Assembly (NCBI RefSeq): GCF_002753895.1
Contig: NZ_NJER01000002.1
Coordinates: forward strand, 434,001-498,000
Reading direction: 5' to 3'
From: Halobacteriovorax sp. JY17
Lineage (GTDB): Bacteria > Bdellovibrionota > Bacteriovoracia > Bacteriovoracales > Bacteriovoracaceae
DNA length: 64,000 bases
Under the pieces are notes generated by a model. The model was not told the DNA's origin. It made no database searches and saw only the letters and a program-made list of their open reading frames with translations. A program made the translations under genes and the position numbers. Of the stretch, positions 47,615-57,198 are shown piece after piece; the first letter of the stretch is position 1, and each line of letters begins with the position of its first letter.

Positions 47615-49453
47615 ATGAACTTTACTGACTTTACTCTGCCAGAGTCGTTGCTTCGTGCACTCGAAGACAAGGGCTACAAGACTCCAACTGACATTCAAGA
47701 AAAAGCAATTCCTCTTCTTTTAGAAAAGGATACTGACTTTGTTGGACAGGCACAAACAGGAACAGGGAAAACTGCAGCTTTCTCTCTCCCTCTTCTAGCT
47801 AAAATTGATAGAAGCTGTGGGGATGTTCAAGCAATCGTACTAAGTCCTACGAGAGAGCTTGCAAACCAAATTACAGAAGAGATGAGATCTTTCTGTAAGC
47901 ATGATTCTATTAAATTACTTTCTGTCTACGGTGGTGTCCCACTTGATGGACAAATTAGAACTCTTAAGAAAGGAAGACCACAAGTGATTGTTGGAACTCC
48001 TGGACGTGTACTAGATCTTATTAAAAGAGGTGTTTTAAAGCTAGAGAACGCAAAGCTTGCTGTTCTTGATGAAGCGGATGAAATGCTTGATATGGGGTTT
48101 ATTGATGATGTGAAGACAATTCTTTCTGAACTTGGAGACAAGAAGAAGACTTGGATGTATTCAGCAACTATGCCAAAGCAAATTTTAAATCTAATTAAAA
48201 CTTACTTAGATAATCCTGAAGTTATCAAGATTGATAAGAAAACTCTAAGTAATGAAGACATTGAGCAGAAGTATTTCTTAATTAAAAGAGGAAACTTAGG
48301 CGAAGCGGTTTGTAGAATTTTAGATTCTCTTTCTGATTACTATGGAATTGTTTTCTGTAGAACAAAAGTAGATGCAAAGAAACTATCTGATGAATTTAAC
48401 TTTAGAGGTTTCCCATCAGATGCACTTCACGGTGATATGTCTCAAATGCAAAGAGATCTTACAATGAGAGCTTTCAAGAAGAAGAAAGTGAAACTTCTTG
48501 TTTGTACAGATGTTGCAGCTAGAGGAATTGATGTTGATAACCTAACTCACGTTATCAACTACGGTCTTCCACAGGATCTAGAGTCTTATGTTCATAGAAT
48601 TGGACGTACAGGTCGTGCAGGACAAAAAGGATCAGCTTATACAATCATTGATAGTTCTGAGAAATTCAGAATTAGAATGCTTGAAAGACTAATGAATACA
48701 AAAATTGAGCAAGGAACACTTCCAACAGTTGCAGAGATTAAAAATACTCTTGTTAAGAATGAAGTTGTTAAGCTAGAAGCTGTTGCGGCGAAACTTTCTG
48801 AGTCAGAACATATTGATTCAAGCTTCTCTGTTTTTGAAGAATCTTTAAAAGATATGGAAAAAGATGCGCTTGTAAAAGTGATGTTTAACTATATGTTCAA
48901 AGAAAGTATGGATAGCTACTCTAAGAAGTCTAGTATTGAAATGGGAAGTGGCGATAGAAATGATCGCAATGACCGTAATTCAAGAGATCGTGGTGAAAGA
49001 AGAGAGAGACCAGAAAGAGGTGATAGACCTGAAAGAGCTCCAAGAGCTGCTCGCGGTGGAGCTGGTTTTGCAAGATTCTATGTCGGTGTAGGTAAGAAGC
49101 ATGGAATAGATCTGAAAGAGTTCTTATCATCTGTTTCAGGAGCTACAGGAGTAGAAGAAAGAGAAATCAGAAGAGTAGACTTAAAAGATCAGTTCTCATT
49201 CTTTGAAGTTTCAGACCAGTATAAAGAAAAAGTTCTTCTTGTTGCTAAAGTTTCTGCTGGTGGACACACTGGTGTTCTTGAAGCAACAAAGGCCGGACCA
49301 GCGCCTAGAAGAGATTCTAGAGGTGGTGGACCGAGAAGAGACTCTAGATCTGGTGGCGGGAATAGAAGATCAGATCCAAGCAGTAGAAGAAACTCTTTTA
49401 GAACATCTTCAAATAATGGAGAAGGTTCTTCTAGGTCATATAATAGAGATTAA
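47615..49453 (+). CDS. deaD: DEAD-box RNA helicase, DeaD/CsdA-like
   Basis: The 612-residue protein has the Q motif (GYKTPTDIQ), Walker A AQTGTGKT (46-53), PTRELA, DEAD (near 152), SAT, and HRIGRTGRAG. Residues 450-540 hold a DbpA/CsdA-type RNA-binding domain (FARFYVGVGKKHGIDLKEFL). The linker and C-terminal tail are rich in Arg, Gly, Ser and Asp (RNDRNDRNSRDRGERRERPE and a GGG/RRDS tail). Role: ribosome assembly and RNA remodelling, often at low temperature. AAGGTGA precedes the ATG. Confidence 0.93.
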   Translation: MNFTDFTLPESLLRALEDKGYKTPTDIQEKAIPLLLEKDTDFVGQAQTGTGKTAAFSLPLLAKIDRSCGDVQAIVLSPTRELANQITEEMRSFCKHDSIKLLSVYGGVPLDGQIRTLKKGRPQVIVGTPGRVLDLIKRGVLKLENAKLAVLDEADEMLDMGFIDDVKTILSELGDKKKTWMYSATMPKQILNLIKTYLDNPEVIKIDKKTLSNEDIEQKYFLIKRGNLGEAVCRILDSLSDYYGIVFCRTKVDAKKLSDEFNFRGFPSDALHGDMSQMQRDLTMRAFKKKKVKLLVCTDVAARGIDVDNLTHVINYGLPQDLESYVHRIGRTGRAGQKGSAYTIIDSSEKFRIRMLERLMNTKIEQGTLPTVAEIKNTLVKNEVVKLEAVAAKLSESEHIDSSFSVFEESLKDMEKDALVKVMFNYMFKESMDSYSKKSSIEMGSGDRNDRNDRNSRDRGERRERPERGDRPERAPRAARGGAGFARFYVGVGKKHGIDLKEFLSSVSGATGVEEREIRRVDLKDQFSFFEVSDQYKEKVLLVAKVSAGGHTGVLEATKAGPAPRRDSRGGGPRRDSRSGGGNRRSDPSSRRNSFRTSSNNGEGSSRSYNRD

Positions 49454-49459
49454 TCTCTT

Positions 49460-50647
49460 ATGAATAAAGATTACGACGTCATCATCATAGGTGGAGGAGC
49501 GGCTGGATTAATGGCCGCTTCTGTTTGTGCTAAGAGAGGAAAGAAGACTCTTCTCTTAGAAGCAAATAAAAACCTCGGTAAGAAAATTCTTATTTCTGGT
49601 GGTGGCAGATGTAATTTTACAAATCTATTTGCAACTCACGAAAATTTCTTAAGTCAAAACCCACATTTTTTTAAATCTGCTTTAAAGAGATATAGTCCCT
49701 ATGATTTTCTAGACTTAGTTGAAAGCTATGGGATTGAATATGTAGAGAAGGCTCAAGGGCAGCTATTTTGTAAGAATTCTGCCAGAGACATTGTCAATAT
49801 GCTTGAGAATGAGTGCAAGAAATATGAAGTAGAAATACTTTTAAATAGTCCAGCCCAAAGTATCCATAAAAGAGATAATTTATTTGAAGTGAGAACGTCG
49901 GGAGAAGAATTTAACTCGAAGAGCTTAATTATTGCAACAGGTGGTCTTCCAATTTCTCAAATTGGCGGTAACGACTTTGGTCTTAAACTAGCGAGGAATT
50001 TTGGTATGAGTACCACCTCGGTGGAGCCAGCACTTGTTCCTTATAAGCTAAGTGAGTCCCTTCTAAAAAAAACGAGTTTACTATCAGGAGTATCTCTTCC
50101 TGTTAGAATATCGAATTCCAAGATAAGCTTTGATGAAGACCTTCTCTTTACTCATAGAGGACTGAGTGGGCCTGCCATTTTGCAAATTTCACTTTATTGG
50201 AATAGTGGTGAAAGTGTTAATATTAACTTTCTTCCAAGCATAGACCTAGATGACTTACTCTCTTATAAGAGGTCACACCCTAAAAGGTCGATAGATACAT
50301 TTTTGAAGGGACAACTTCCTAAGAAGTTTGTTGAGTTTTGGTGCGTGAAAGAGTCATTGTCACTAACTGATAAATTAGCGGATTATTCAAATGATTCATT
50401 AGGTGCAATTCTTGATAAATTAAAAAACTTTGAAATTACACCCGTGGGAACGGAAGGATATCGAAAAGCAGAGGTCATGAGAGGGGGAGTTTCAACTGAA
50501 GAGCTGTCTTCAAAGACTATGGAGTCTAAGACAGTATCGAATCTCTATTTTATAGGAGAGGTGGTTGATGTTACAGGACAGCTTGGCGGATATAACTTTC
50601 AATGGGCCTGGGCATCAGCGCATGCCGCAGGCCTAAGTGTTATTTGA
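49460..50647 (+). CDS. HI0933/YhiN family flavoprotein
   Basis: The 395-residue protein opens DVIIIGGGAAGLMAASVCAK (FAD Rossmann motif), then GKKILISGGGRCNFTN, which defines the HI0933/BaiN-like family. YFIGEVVDVTGQLGGYNFQW near the C-terminus is the second conserved block. Physiological substrates are not established for most members. It is 6 bp from the helicase gene and overlaps the next, convergent gene by 8 bases. Confidence 0.92.
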   Translation: MNKDYDVIIIGGGAAGLMAASVCAKRGKKTLLLEANKNLGKKILISGGGRCNFTNLFATHENFLSQNPHFFKSALKRYSPYDFLDLVESYGIEYVEKAQGQLFCKNSARDIVNMLENECKKYEVEILLNSPAQSIHKRDNLFEVRTSGEEFNSKSLIIATGGLPISQIGGNDFGLKLARNFGMSTTSVEPALVPYKLSESLLKKTSLLSGVSLPVRISNSKISFDEDLLFTHRGLSGPAILQISLYWNSGESVNINFLPSIDLDDLLSYKRSHPKRSIDTFLKGQLPKKFVEFWCVKESLSLTDKLADYSNDSLGAILDKLKNFEITPVGTEGYRKAEVMRGGVSTEELSSKTMESKTVSNLYFIGEVVDVTGQLGGYNFQWAWASAHAAGLSVI

Positions 50648-51446
50648 GATAAATATAGATATACGGATTATCAACTTTCAAAGTTTCTGTTTCCGATTTT
50701 TCAAGCTCTTGAAAAAGTTTATTTTTAATATTTATAAAACTAGCTTTGGCAGTATCAACTTTAATAGAAACTCTCTTCTTATCTACTTCATAAAGAGACT
50801 TTCCAGCAATTGTAACATTAGCGCTAATTCCCATGTTGACTTTACCTTTAAAGGTAAAGGCATTTTTTTTGACTGCAAGAGTAGCATTGTTAACAGTAAC
50901 TTCGCTTGCATTAATTCCTTCGAATCCTGGAACGTCTACAAATAGGTTATAGACCTCGGAGAGCTTACTACTTAAGAGTGACGAAACATTAAAGCTAGAA
51001 TTCGTTAGGCAGGCATCTAATAATTGAAGACCATAATTTCCTGAATGTTCTCTATTTAATGTGCAATTTCCAATAAACTTTTTTATATTCATCTTTGAAC
51101 CAGTAATTTCGCTATCAAACGTATTCAATGATGCACTCATCTTATTGAGATTGGTTTTATAATTAATACCATTCCATTTCGCTTCTTCAACATCATTTAC
51201 AAAAGAAGGTGGATTTTTAAAATGAAATTCTTTATCTCCATATTGAAGAATATATCCGTCTTCTACACCCTTAAGTTCGATATTAATCGTCGAAGTAATT
51301 GACTCGGGTACTACTAACTTACTCGCAGTAGCTGTTCCATCAGGCTTCTTGTAGCTTCCAGTAAAGTTAGAGATCTCCACATTACTAAAGTCTGCGTATG
51401 CACTTGTCATGGCAAATATAGCCGTCCCTACGATGAGATTTCTCAT
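50640..51446 (-). CDS. Exported hypothetical protein, strand-rich
   Basis: The 268-residue protein has a signal peptide (LIVGTAIFAMTSAYA). The mature part has many alternating strands with conserved-looking short repeats (EITGSKMNIKKFIGNCTL; EVTVNNATLAVKKNAFTFKG). No family is recognised. A lipid-binding or beta-helical fold is possible but not supported by a motif. Confidence 0.65.
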   Translation of the reverse strand: MRNLIVGTAIFAMTSAYADFSNVEISNFTGSYKKPDGTATASKLVVPESITSTINIELKGVEDGYILQYGDKEFHFKNPPSFVNDVEEAKWNGINYKTNLNKMSASLNTFDSEITGSKMNIKKFIGNCTLNREHSGNYGLQLLDACLTNSSFNVSSLLSSKLSEVYNLFVDVPGFEGINASEVTVNNATLAVKKNAFTFKGKVNMGISANVTIAGKSLYEVDKKRVSIKVDTAKASFINIKNKLFQELEKSETETLKVDNPYIYIYLK

Positions 51447-51577
51447 TCTAACTCCTAATTAAATTTATACTTATCGACTGAATCGAAGACTTTGAGGGGA
51501 TTCTTTATTATTTATCAACATTTAATTGTTGAAGGTAAAAAAGTTCTTTAATATAGAATTATAGATAGGAGATTAAA

Positions 51578-52636
51578 GTGAAGAAAATAATTTTTACTGG
51601 TGGAGGAAGTGGTGGTCATGTAATGCCTGCAATAACTTTACTTAAAGAATTAATTAATGATGAGAATTACTCTATCTATTATATAGGTGGACGCAATAGT
51701 ATAGAGAGGAATTTAATAAGTGAATTCAATATTAAATACGTACCAATATTTACGGGAAAGCTTCGAAGATATCTTTCTTTAGAGAACTTCACTGACATTT
51801 TTAAAATCATTCTTGGAACAATTCAATCTTTCTTTTTTCTACTATTTAAATCTAGAGATACTCTCATTTTTTCAACAGGAGGATTTGTCTCTGTTCCCGT
51901 TGTTGTGGCTGGAAAACTTACAGGAAAGAAAATTTTTATTCACGAACAAACTAGTCGAGTGGGTCTAGCTAATAAAATTTGCTCTATTTTTGCTAACAAA
52001 GTTTTTGTAAGTTTTGAAGAATCATTGAAGTTTTTTCCAAAGGAGAAAACGATCCTATCTGGTTATCCAATACGTAGAGAATGTTTTGATACAAGTTTAA
52101 ACTTTAGTGAATTTAAAGGAATAAGTTTAAGTCAGCCAGATCGACCAATTCTCTTTATTACGGGCGGTGGAAATGGGTCTCTTCTCTTAAATGATTTAAT
52201 TAAAGAAGATATAAAGTACTTAGAAGATCATTATATTACTATTCATCAAGTTGGAAAAAAATTTATTTCTGAATTTGAAAAATTGAAAACGGATTCATAT
52301 ATTCCCGTTTCTTTTATTGGAAAAGAAATAATAGATATTATGAAATCTTCAGCGATCATTATTTCTAGAGCTGGCGCGGGGACAGTTTGTGAATTAATGG
52401 CATTACAGAAGAGAAGTATTTTTGTTCCTTTAAAGATAGCACAGCAAAATGAGCAGTATCATAATGCGATGGAAGCGAGTAGAAAGCTTGGCTCCCTTGT
52501 CATTTCTGAGGATGAGCTTCTAAATCTAAGTATAAAGACAATTCTTTCAACCTTTAATAACCAACAGTTTGAAAATAAAGGTGAATTTTCAATATCGGCA
52601 ACGGACTTATTAGTCGAAGAAATTAGAAGGGCCTGA
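51578..52636 (+). CDS. murG: MurG-type N-acetylglucosaminyltransferase, stand-alone
   Basis: The 352-residue GT28 protein has FTGGGSGGHVMPAITL, then FSTGGFVSVPVVVAGKL, IHEQTSRVGLANKI, and a C-terminal ISRAGAGTVCELMAL and PLKIAQQNEQYHNA. These match MurG, which makes lipid II from lipid I. There is no division-cell-wall cluster around it. It could be the only murG moved out of the cluster or a second copy. Some positions differ from the family: GGGNGS for the more usual GGSxGA. Confidence 0.8.
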   Translation: MKKIIFTGGGSGGHVMPAITLLKELINDENYSIYYIGGRNSIERNLISEFNIKYVPIFTGKLRRYLSLENFTDIFKIILGTIQSFFFLLFKSRDTLIFSTGGFVSVPVVVAGKLTGKKIFIHEQTSRVGLANKICSIFANKVFVSFEESLKFFPKEKTILSGYPIRRECFDTSLNFSEFKGISLSQPDRPILFITGGGNGSLLLNDLIKEDIKYLEDHYITIHQVGKKFISEFEKLKTDSYIPVSFIGKEIIDIMKSSAIIISRAGAGTVCELMALQKRSIFVPLKIAQQNEQYHNAMEASRKLGSLVISEDELLNLSIKTILSTFNNQQFENKGEFSISATDLLVEEIRRA

Positions 52637-52799
52637 GAAAGTGTGAGACTTTATAAGAACTTTCTTTCACACTAGTTTCAGTGGTTTATAGAGAACTGTG
52701 AAAGAAAAGTATATGTAAATAATGCACCATGGTGTGCTTTCGGTGTTATTCATTCCTATAATTTAAATAAGAAATAGTTCTCACTAACAGGATGTGTAC

Positions 52800-53468
52800 A
52801 TGAGAATTTTAATTTTACTTCTCTCTCTTGCTCTCTTTACTTCGTGCTCGAAAGATTCCCCCTTAAGTAATTCTCTTCCAGGCTCTAACGATAAAGACCC
52901 AGGAGTTGAACCAATATCTGCATTAGCTTTTAAAGTTGTTGGAGACTATAGCGGAAATACTTGGAGGAGCGAGTGGACTCAGTTTATCTTTAATAGCTTA
53001 GATGAGCAGAGTTCAGGACTTCTCGAAAATGAAATTAATCTAGCTGATCTCTCTGTGATTAATTGCCTAAAGTTTAATTCTCTTTCTAGAAATGAAAAGA
53101 AAATGTTTTGGGCCCTCTTTATGTCTTCAATTTCTCATTTTGAATCAAGCTTTAATCCTAATGAAAGGTATTGGGAGAGATCAATGAGAAAGTATTCAGA
53201 GGGATTATTTCAATTGAGTACTAGTGATTCTAATTACTATTCATATTGTAATGTAGATAGTTCTAATATTTTAGACCCAGAGGAGAATATTAGTTGCGCG
53301 GTTTCTATTTTAGATATTCAAATTGAGGGGTCAAGTAGAAGAGAGCCTGGAAGACTATTTCCGACTTCCTATTTTTATTGGTCTGTTTTAACTAGAGATA
53401 CTACAAGGGTAAAAGTTCAAAAATTCTTTAAAGAAAGAGTTTCTGAACATCTTCCTTTTTGTAGTTAA
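52800..53468 (+). CDS. Lipoprotein with lysozyme-like (SLT) domain
   Basis: The ATG at 52800 gives 222 residues. The signal ends in the lipobox LFTSC, so it is lipid-anchored. MSSISHFESSFNPN (catalytic-type Glu), SEGLFQLSTSD, and ILDPEENISCAVSIL follow the order of lytic transglycosylase SLT domains (ES, GLxQ, NI..G). It likely cuts or binds peptidoglycan. Its stop overlaps the convergent gene by 4 bases. Confidence 0.8.
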   Translation: MRILILLLSLALFTSCSKDSPLSNSLPGSNDKDPGVEPISALAFKVVGDYSGNTWRSEWTQFIFNSLDEQSSGLLENEINLADLSVINCLKFNSLSRNEKKMFWALFMSSISHFESSFNPNERYWERSMRKYSEGLFQLSTSDSNYYSYCNVDSSNILDPEENISCAVSILDIQIEGSSRREPGRLFPTSYFYWSVLTRDTTRVKVQKFFKERVSEHLPFCS

Positions 53469-55351
53469 TAGTAATAAGAGAAAGAGCCTTCTGATTGATA
53501 ACTTCCTCTTTGCCTAGCATGATCAAGAGTTATTGCAGCAGACTTAGAGATTGAATATCTTAATCTAGATCCGTACTCATAAGTCTTTTTCACATGAGCG
53601 GGAAATCTCCACTTGTAATTACCAAAGAATCCAAATTTAAGACTTCTTTCAGAGTTAAAAATTAGTTCCGCTTCTGGGCCAATACCAAAGCGATACCCTT
53701 CTTTTGACAATTCCTTATGAAACTCAAGATCAGAAGACATAAAGAGATAAGTTTTAAAAAAGCTTCCCATAAGAGCTGCTCCTCCACCAACTTCTAAGTT
53801 TGGAGCCAAGCAGTTATCACAGGAGTTATCACGAATTGACTTTGCTCCTAAGTCGAATTTCCAGGAGATATTAGAGAAGAACTTTTGTATTGGGCTTAGA
53901 GAAATAACTTTTACTAAGCTTAATTTATCTAAGTAGAGTTTAGAAGATTTTCCTTCTAAATCATCTTTTGAAAAATACTTAAGCTTAAAATTCATCATTT
54001 CCATAGTTGCTTGTGGATTTTGTCCAATATCCGAATCATAGAAGTCATGAAGTGTTGATCTATGAGAGAAAGTTTGAAAGCTTCCTCTTTTGTTATCATC
54101 ACCGTAACCAAGAGTGACTCTTCTTGAGTGATGACCTAGTTCAGGTCTTTCATTCTCTGGAGTGATGTAAACTTTTGCCATATTTTGAACTCCTGTCTCT
54201 GCTCTGCTAACTAAGAGTTCTTGTTTCCATTTCATTGCTTCTTTTTCTTCTAAAAGAATTTCTTTACTATTTTTATAGTCCAAATAATCAATGGCCGTAT
54301 CTAAAACTTTTGCTTTTGTTTCATTTGATGAAGAATTTAAGGATTTAGCTGATTTACTTTCAATGACTTCTTTAAATAGCTTCTCTTCTTCATTTGTTAA
54401 TTCTGAAACAGAGAGCTTGGCCTTTCTCATTTTTGAAGGTCTATACCCAATACGTCTTACAAGTCCTTTCGTTTTTGTAATAGTTTTGATTGTATCGACA
54501 GGAAGTACAAAAGTTGGATTTCTTTCAGAGAGATTCCACTTTTCATTAGCTACATCTAAAAGGCCTAGCATATGGTATGAACAATTTTCTGTGAGATAGA
54601 AGTAGTTAAAATAAGTTTTACCCATCTCCCAAATGTGAGCGACGATTGTATCGACTTCTTTTTGAGTAAGATTTAGATCATAACTCCAAAGGTCTCTTGA
54701 CTCGTAGTCATTGTATTCTCTAACTTTATAGAAATAAGGCATGGCCGCAAACTCACCTTTGAAGCCTCCCGCAAATCCTAGGATAGCATAGAGTAGGGCG
54801 TTACTAGTTGTGACAGTTGCGGAGTAGTTGACAGCGTAGTCTAGTAGTTCTGAATTTTGATCTTCCTCAGCACTCGAGCGGATATCTTTATTTAGCCTCA
54901 TAAAAGTATGACCAAAGGCAGAAGCCGGAGTATCTAAGTAGTAAGATGAAAAAATAATTGAAACTGATTTTGCAGAAACTCTCTTTCTGAACTGCTCAAA
55001 CTTCTCACAGTTTGCACCGATATCTTTATTCGTGATGAGTCCTGTCTCTAGAAGGAAAATAGTTCTAGCGGGGAAGCGGCACTCAGGTCTTTCAGAGCTA
55101 TCCTTGAATGAAGACTTATCCTTTTTAAAATTTTCAATATTAGCTTCTAGTTCTAGTTTTGGATTTCCTTTTCCGTCTTTATGAAAAAAGAAAGTAGGTT
55201 CATCTGCTTCACTTGTATAGCCAGAGAAAATATTTGGTTTATAGTGAAGAAGATTTAACCATCTCTTGCTGTGAGCAATTTCTTGATTTGAAATCGTAGC
55301 TTTGATAGTGAATGAAGTGAGAAGTAATATTAAGAGTAGTGCCTTTTTCAT
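53465..55351 (-). CDS. Exported DUF4105 (Lnb-like) protein
   Basis: The 628-residue protein has a signal peptide. The N-terminal 300 residues hold the DUF4105 segments ASAFGHTFMRLNK (His near 145), SRDLWSYDLNLTQKEVD and FYLTENCSYHMLGLLD (Cys near 258). DUF4105 is the catalytic domain of Lnb, a lipoprotein N-acylating enzyme of Bacteroides. The rest is barrel-like and ends HARQRGSYQSEGSFSYYY. It sits directly downstream of a DUF3015 gene, a pairing I know from other proteobacteria. Function here is inference. Confidence 0.85.
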   Translation of the reverse strand: MKKALLLILLLTSFTIKATISNQEIAHSKRWLNLLHYKPNIFSGYTSEADEPTFFFHKDGKGNPKLELEANIENFKKDKSSFKDSSERPECRFPARTIFLLETGLITNKDIGANCEKFEQFRKRVSAKSVSIIFSSYYLDTPASAFGHTFMRLNKDIRSSAEEDQNSELLDYAVNYSATVTTSNALLYAILGFAGGFKGEFAAMPYFYKVREYNDYESRDLWSYDLNLTQKEVDTIVAHIWEMGKTYFNYFYLTENCSYHMLGLLDVANEKWNLSERNPTFVLPVDTIKTITKTKGLVRRIGYRPSKMRKAKLSVSELTNEEEKLFKEVIESKSAKSLNSSSNETKAKVLDTAIDYLDYKNSKEILLEEKEAMKWKQELLVSRAETGVQNMAKVYITPENERPELGHHSRRVTLGYGDDNKRGSFQTFSHRSTLHDFYDSDIGQNPQATMEMMNFKLKYFSKDDLEGKSSKLYLDKLSLVKVISLSPIQKFFSNISWKFDLGAKSIRDNSCDNCLAPNLEVGGGAALMGSFFKTYLFMSSDLEFHKELSKEGYRFGIGPEAELIFNSERSLKFGFFGNYKWRFPAHVKKTYEYGSRLRYSISKSAAITLDHARQRGSYQSEGSFSYYY

Positions 55352-55364
55352 GGCAAAATAATAT

Positions 55365-55389
55365 CACTGGAAGCGTGATGCTTCCAGTG
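55365..55389. terminator. Perfect hairpin between DUF3015 and DUF4105 genes
   Basis: CACTGGAAGC-GTGAT-GCTTCCAGTG has 10-bp arms. On the minus strand ATATTATTTTG follows, a weak U-tract. It may let only part of the transcription from the upstream gene reach the DUF4105 gene. Confidence 0.6.
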
Positions 55390-55408
55390 AATTTGAATTA
55401 TGATCTAA

Positions 55409-55870
55409 TTAGATACAAGCTTTATTTGTTTCGATAACGTTTCTGATGCTCATGTCAATTGAAGAAGCTTCAGTGTTGTCAGCAGAAAAGATAGTCTTGT
55501 AGTTCTTTTGAAGAGCTGATCCAACTGCCTTAAGGTTTGTACAACCGTACATTCTTGATAGAGAAGCAAGAGTTGCACCTTGTCCACGAGCGATGTCGTT
55601 AGAAAGAGCTACTTTGTTTGCTTTGATAAATACAGCGTTTGCTTGTCCGCCCATACCGTCTAGTTCACAGTTAGATGTACCAGAAGTCATACCAAAAGTT
55701 GCGTTTCCTGAAGAACCATTTGTAGTTGCTCCAAGAACTTGGTGCATTAAGCTTGATCCGTCAGTAAAAAGAGTAGAACCTAGTCCACAACCTTGAGCTT
55801 GGTAAGAAGCTGCTGATGCAGAAACAGAAATTAAACCACCTGCTACTAAACCTAAAATAAGTTTTTTCAT
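55409..55870 (-). CDS. Exported DUF3015 family protein
   Basis: The 153-residue protein has a signal peptide (LILGLVAGGLISVSASA) and then YQAQGCGLGSTLF and TFGMTSGTSNCELDG, which define DUF3015. The family function is unknown. GGAGG 6 bases before the ATG is the strongest ribosome binding site noted in this region and suggests high expression. Confidence 0.9.
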   Translation of the reverse strand: MKKLILGLVAGGLISVSASAASYQAQGCGLGSTLFTDGSSLMHQVLGATTNGSSGNATFGMTSGTSNCELDGMGGQANAVFIKANKVALSNDIARGQGATLASLSRMYGCTNLKAVGSALQKNYKTIFSADNTEASSIDMSIRNVIETNKACI

Positions 55871-55916
55871 TCATTCCTCCGTGAAAAAAATTAGTTATTG
55901 AATGTTTTCAATTACA

Positions 55917-55947
55917 TAAAAATGTAGCAGAGATCAGGCCCTGCTAC
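55917..55947 (-). terminator. Intrinsic terminator after the PhoB-type regulator
   Basis: GTAGCAG/CTGCTAC with a 10-base loop; on the minus strand it is followed by ATTTTTATG. Confidence 0.75.
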
Positions 55948-55982
55948 AATAGGAAAATTAAAGAAATTTTATTAATACCTGA

Positions 55983-56657
55983 CTAGATTCTTAAGATATA
56001 ACCACGAGACTTTATCGTTTTAATATATTGAGAGAAAGGTTTAAGTTTCTTTCTAAGGTTAGAAAGGTGAGTATCAATATTTTGATTTTGTACGTGGACA
56101 TTTGGCCATAATAAATTCGTAATATAGTCTCGACTAAAAATTTTATTTGGATTTTTTGAAAGCAGGTGAATAATTTTAAATTCAATTGGTGTAAGCTGAA
56201 TTTTCTTTTCACCAATTTCTGCCATCTGAACTTCTGTGTGTAAAATAAAGCCATCAAAAGTTATTTTCTCTTCAACGGACTTTGTACCTTTCTTTGTCAC
56301 AATTTTATTTTTAATTCTTGCGACTAATTCATTTAGAGAAACAGGTTTAACAATAAAATCATCAGCACCAAGTTCCATTCCTTGAACAACAACATCTTCA
56401 GAAGGATCACCTGTAAGAAAGATTACAGGGATTTCAGGATGAGTATCTTTAAACTTCCCGTAGAGTTCAAAGCCATTCATGTTTGGCATATGTAAATCAA
56501 GGATAACAAGATCAGTTTTCTTAGAGTTTAAGTAACCAATTAACTCAATAGGGTTTTGAATCAATTCAAGGTCAAAATTTGTTTCTAATAATTCTCTATA
56601 GCTTAAGAGGTTATCTTCTACATCATCAACTATGGTTACGTGCATTTTTTCACCCAT
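55983..56657 (-). CDS. Response regulator, OmpR/PhoB type
   Basis: The ATG at 56657 has GGAG upstream (224 residues). The receiver has TIVDDVEDN, the phospho-acceptor LVILDLHMPNMNG, and the switch lysine in DDFIVKPVSL. The winged helix has LTPIEFKIIHLLSKNP and NIDTHLSNLRKKLKP. All receiver residues are intact, in contrast to the regulator at 14636. No kinase gene is adjacent. Confidence 0.93.
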   Translation of the reverse strand: MGEKMHVTIVDDVEDNLLSYRELLETNFDLELIQNPIELIGYLNSKKTDLVILDLHMPNMNGFELYGKFKDTHPEIPVIFLTGDPSEDVVVQGMELGADDFIVKPVSLNELVARIKNKIVTKKGTKSVEEKITFDGFILHTEVQMAEIGEKKIQLTPIEFKIIHLLSKNPNKIFSRDYITNLLWPNVHVQNQNIDTHLSNLRKKLKPFSQYIKTIKSRGYILRI

Positions 56658-56832
56658 AATTTACTCCGAGGTCATTCTTGTTGTATGCTAACTTTAGAAA
56701 GTATTTTTCTTAAGGTTAGTTATCTAAGTTACTTTATTTATATATAAATTTAAGACTCATATGTTTGAGTGTCAATGAATTTAGTTTTCTAAGGTAAATA
56801 AGTGGAGGCTTCTTTAGGTTGTGGAGAGTTTG

Positions 56833-57198
56833 ATGAAACAAGTTGTTGATATTACAAAATGGCAAGAAAGACTACAGAGCTTCGCAGTAGAGAGAGATTG
56901 GGAGCAATTTCATAACCCAAAGAATTTGGCGATGGCATTGAGCGTGGAAACTTCAGAGCTGCTCGAAATATTTCAGTGGTTGAGTTTAGAGCAAAGTGAA
57001 AAATTAAGTGATGATTTAAAATTAAAAGTAGAGCATGAAGCCGCAGATATTCTTCTTTATTTAATGAGAATAACAGATCTCTTAGATATAGATCTTGCTG
57101 GAGCCTTGGAAGAAAAATTTAGACTAAACGGTGAGAAGTACCCCTTAGAATTATCACGAGGTACAGCTAAAAAATATAGTGAATTAAAGCCCGAGTAA
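56833..57198 (+). CDS. MazG-like nucleotide pyrophosphohydrolase
   Basis: The ATG at 56833 has GGAGAG upstream (121 residues). SVETSELLEIFQWLS and EHEAADILLYLMRITDLL are the metal-binding acidic helices of the MazG/RS21-C6 family. WEQFHNPKNLAMALS at the N-terminus matches the dCTPase-type members. It probably cleans up abnormal nucleotides. It overlaps the convergent gene by 15 bases. Confidence 0.9.
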   Translation: MKQVVDITKWQERLQSFAVERDWEQFHNPKNLAMALSVETSELLEIFQWLSLEQSEKLSDDLKLKVEHEAADILLYLMRITDLLDIDLAGALEEKFRLNGEKYPLELSRGTAKKYSELKPE

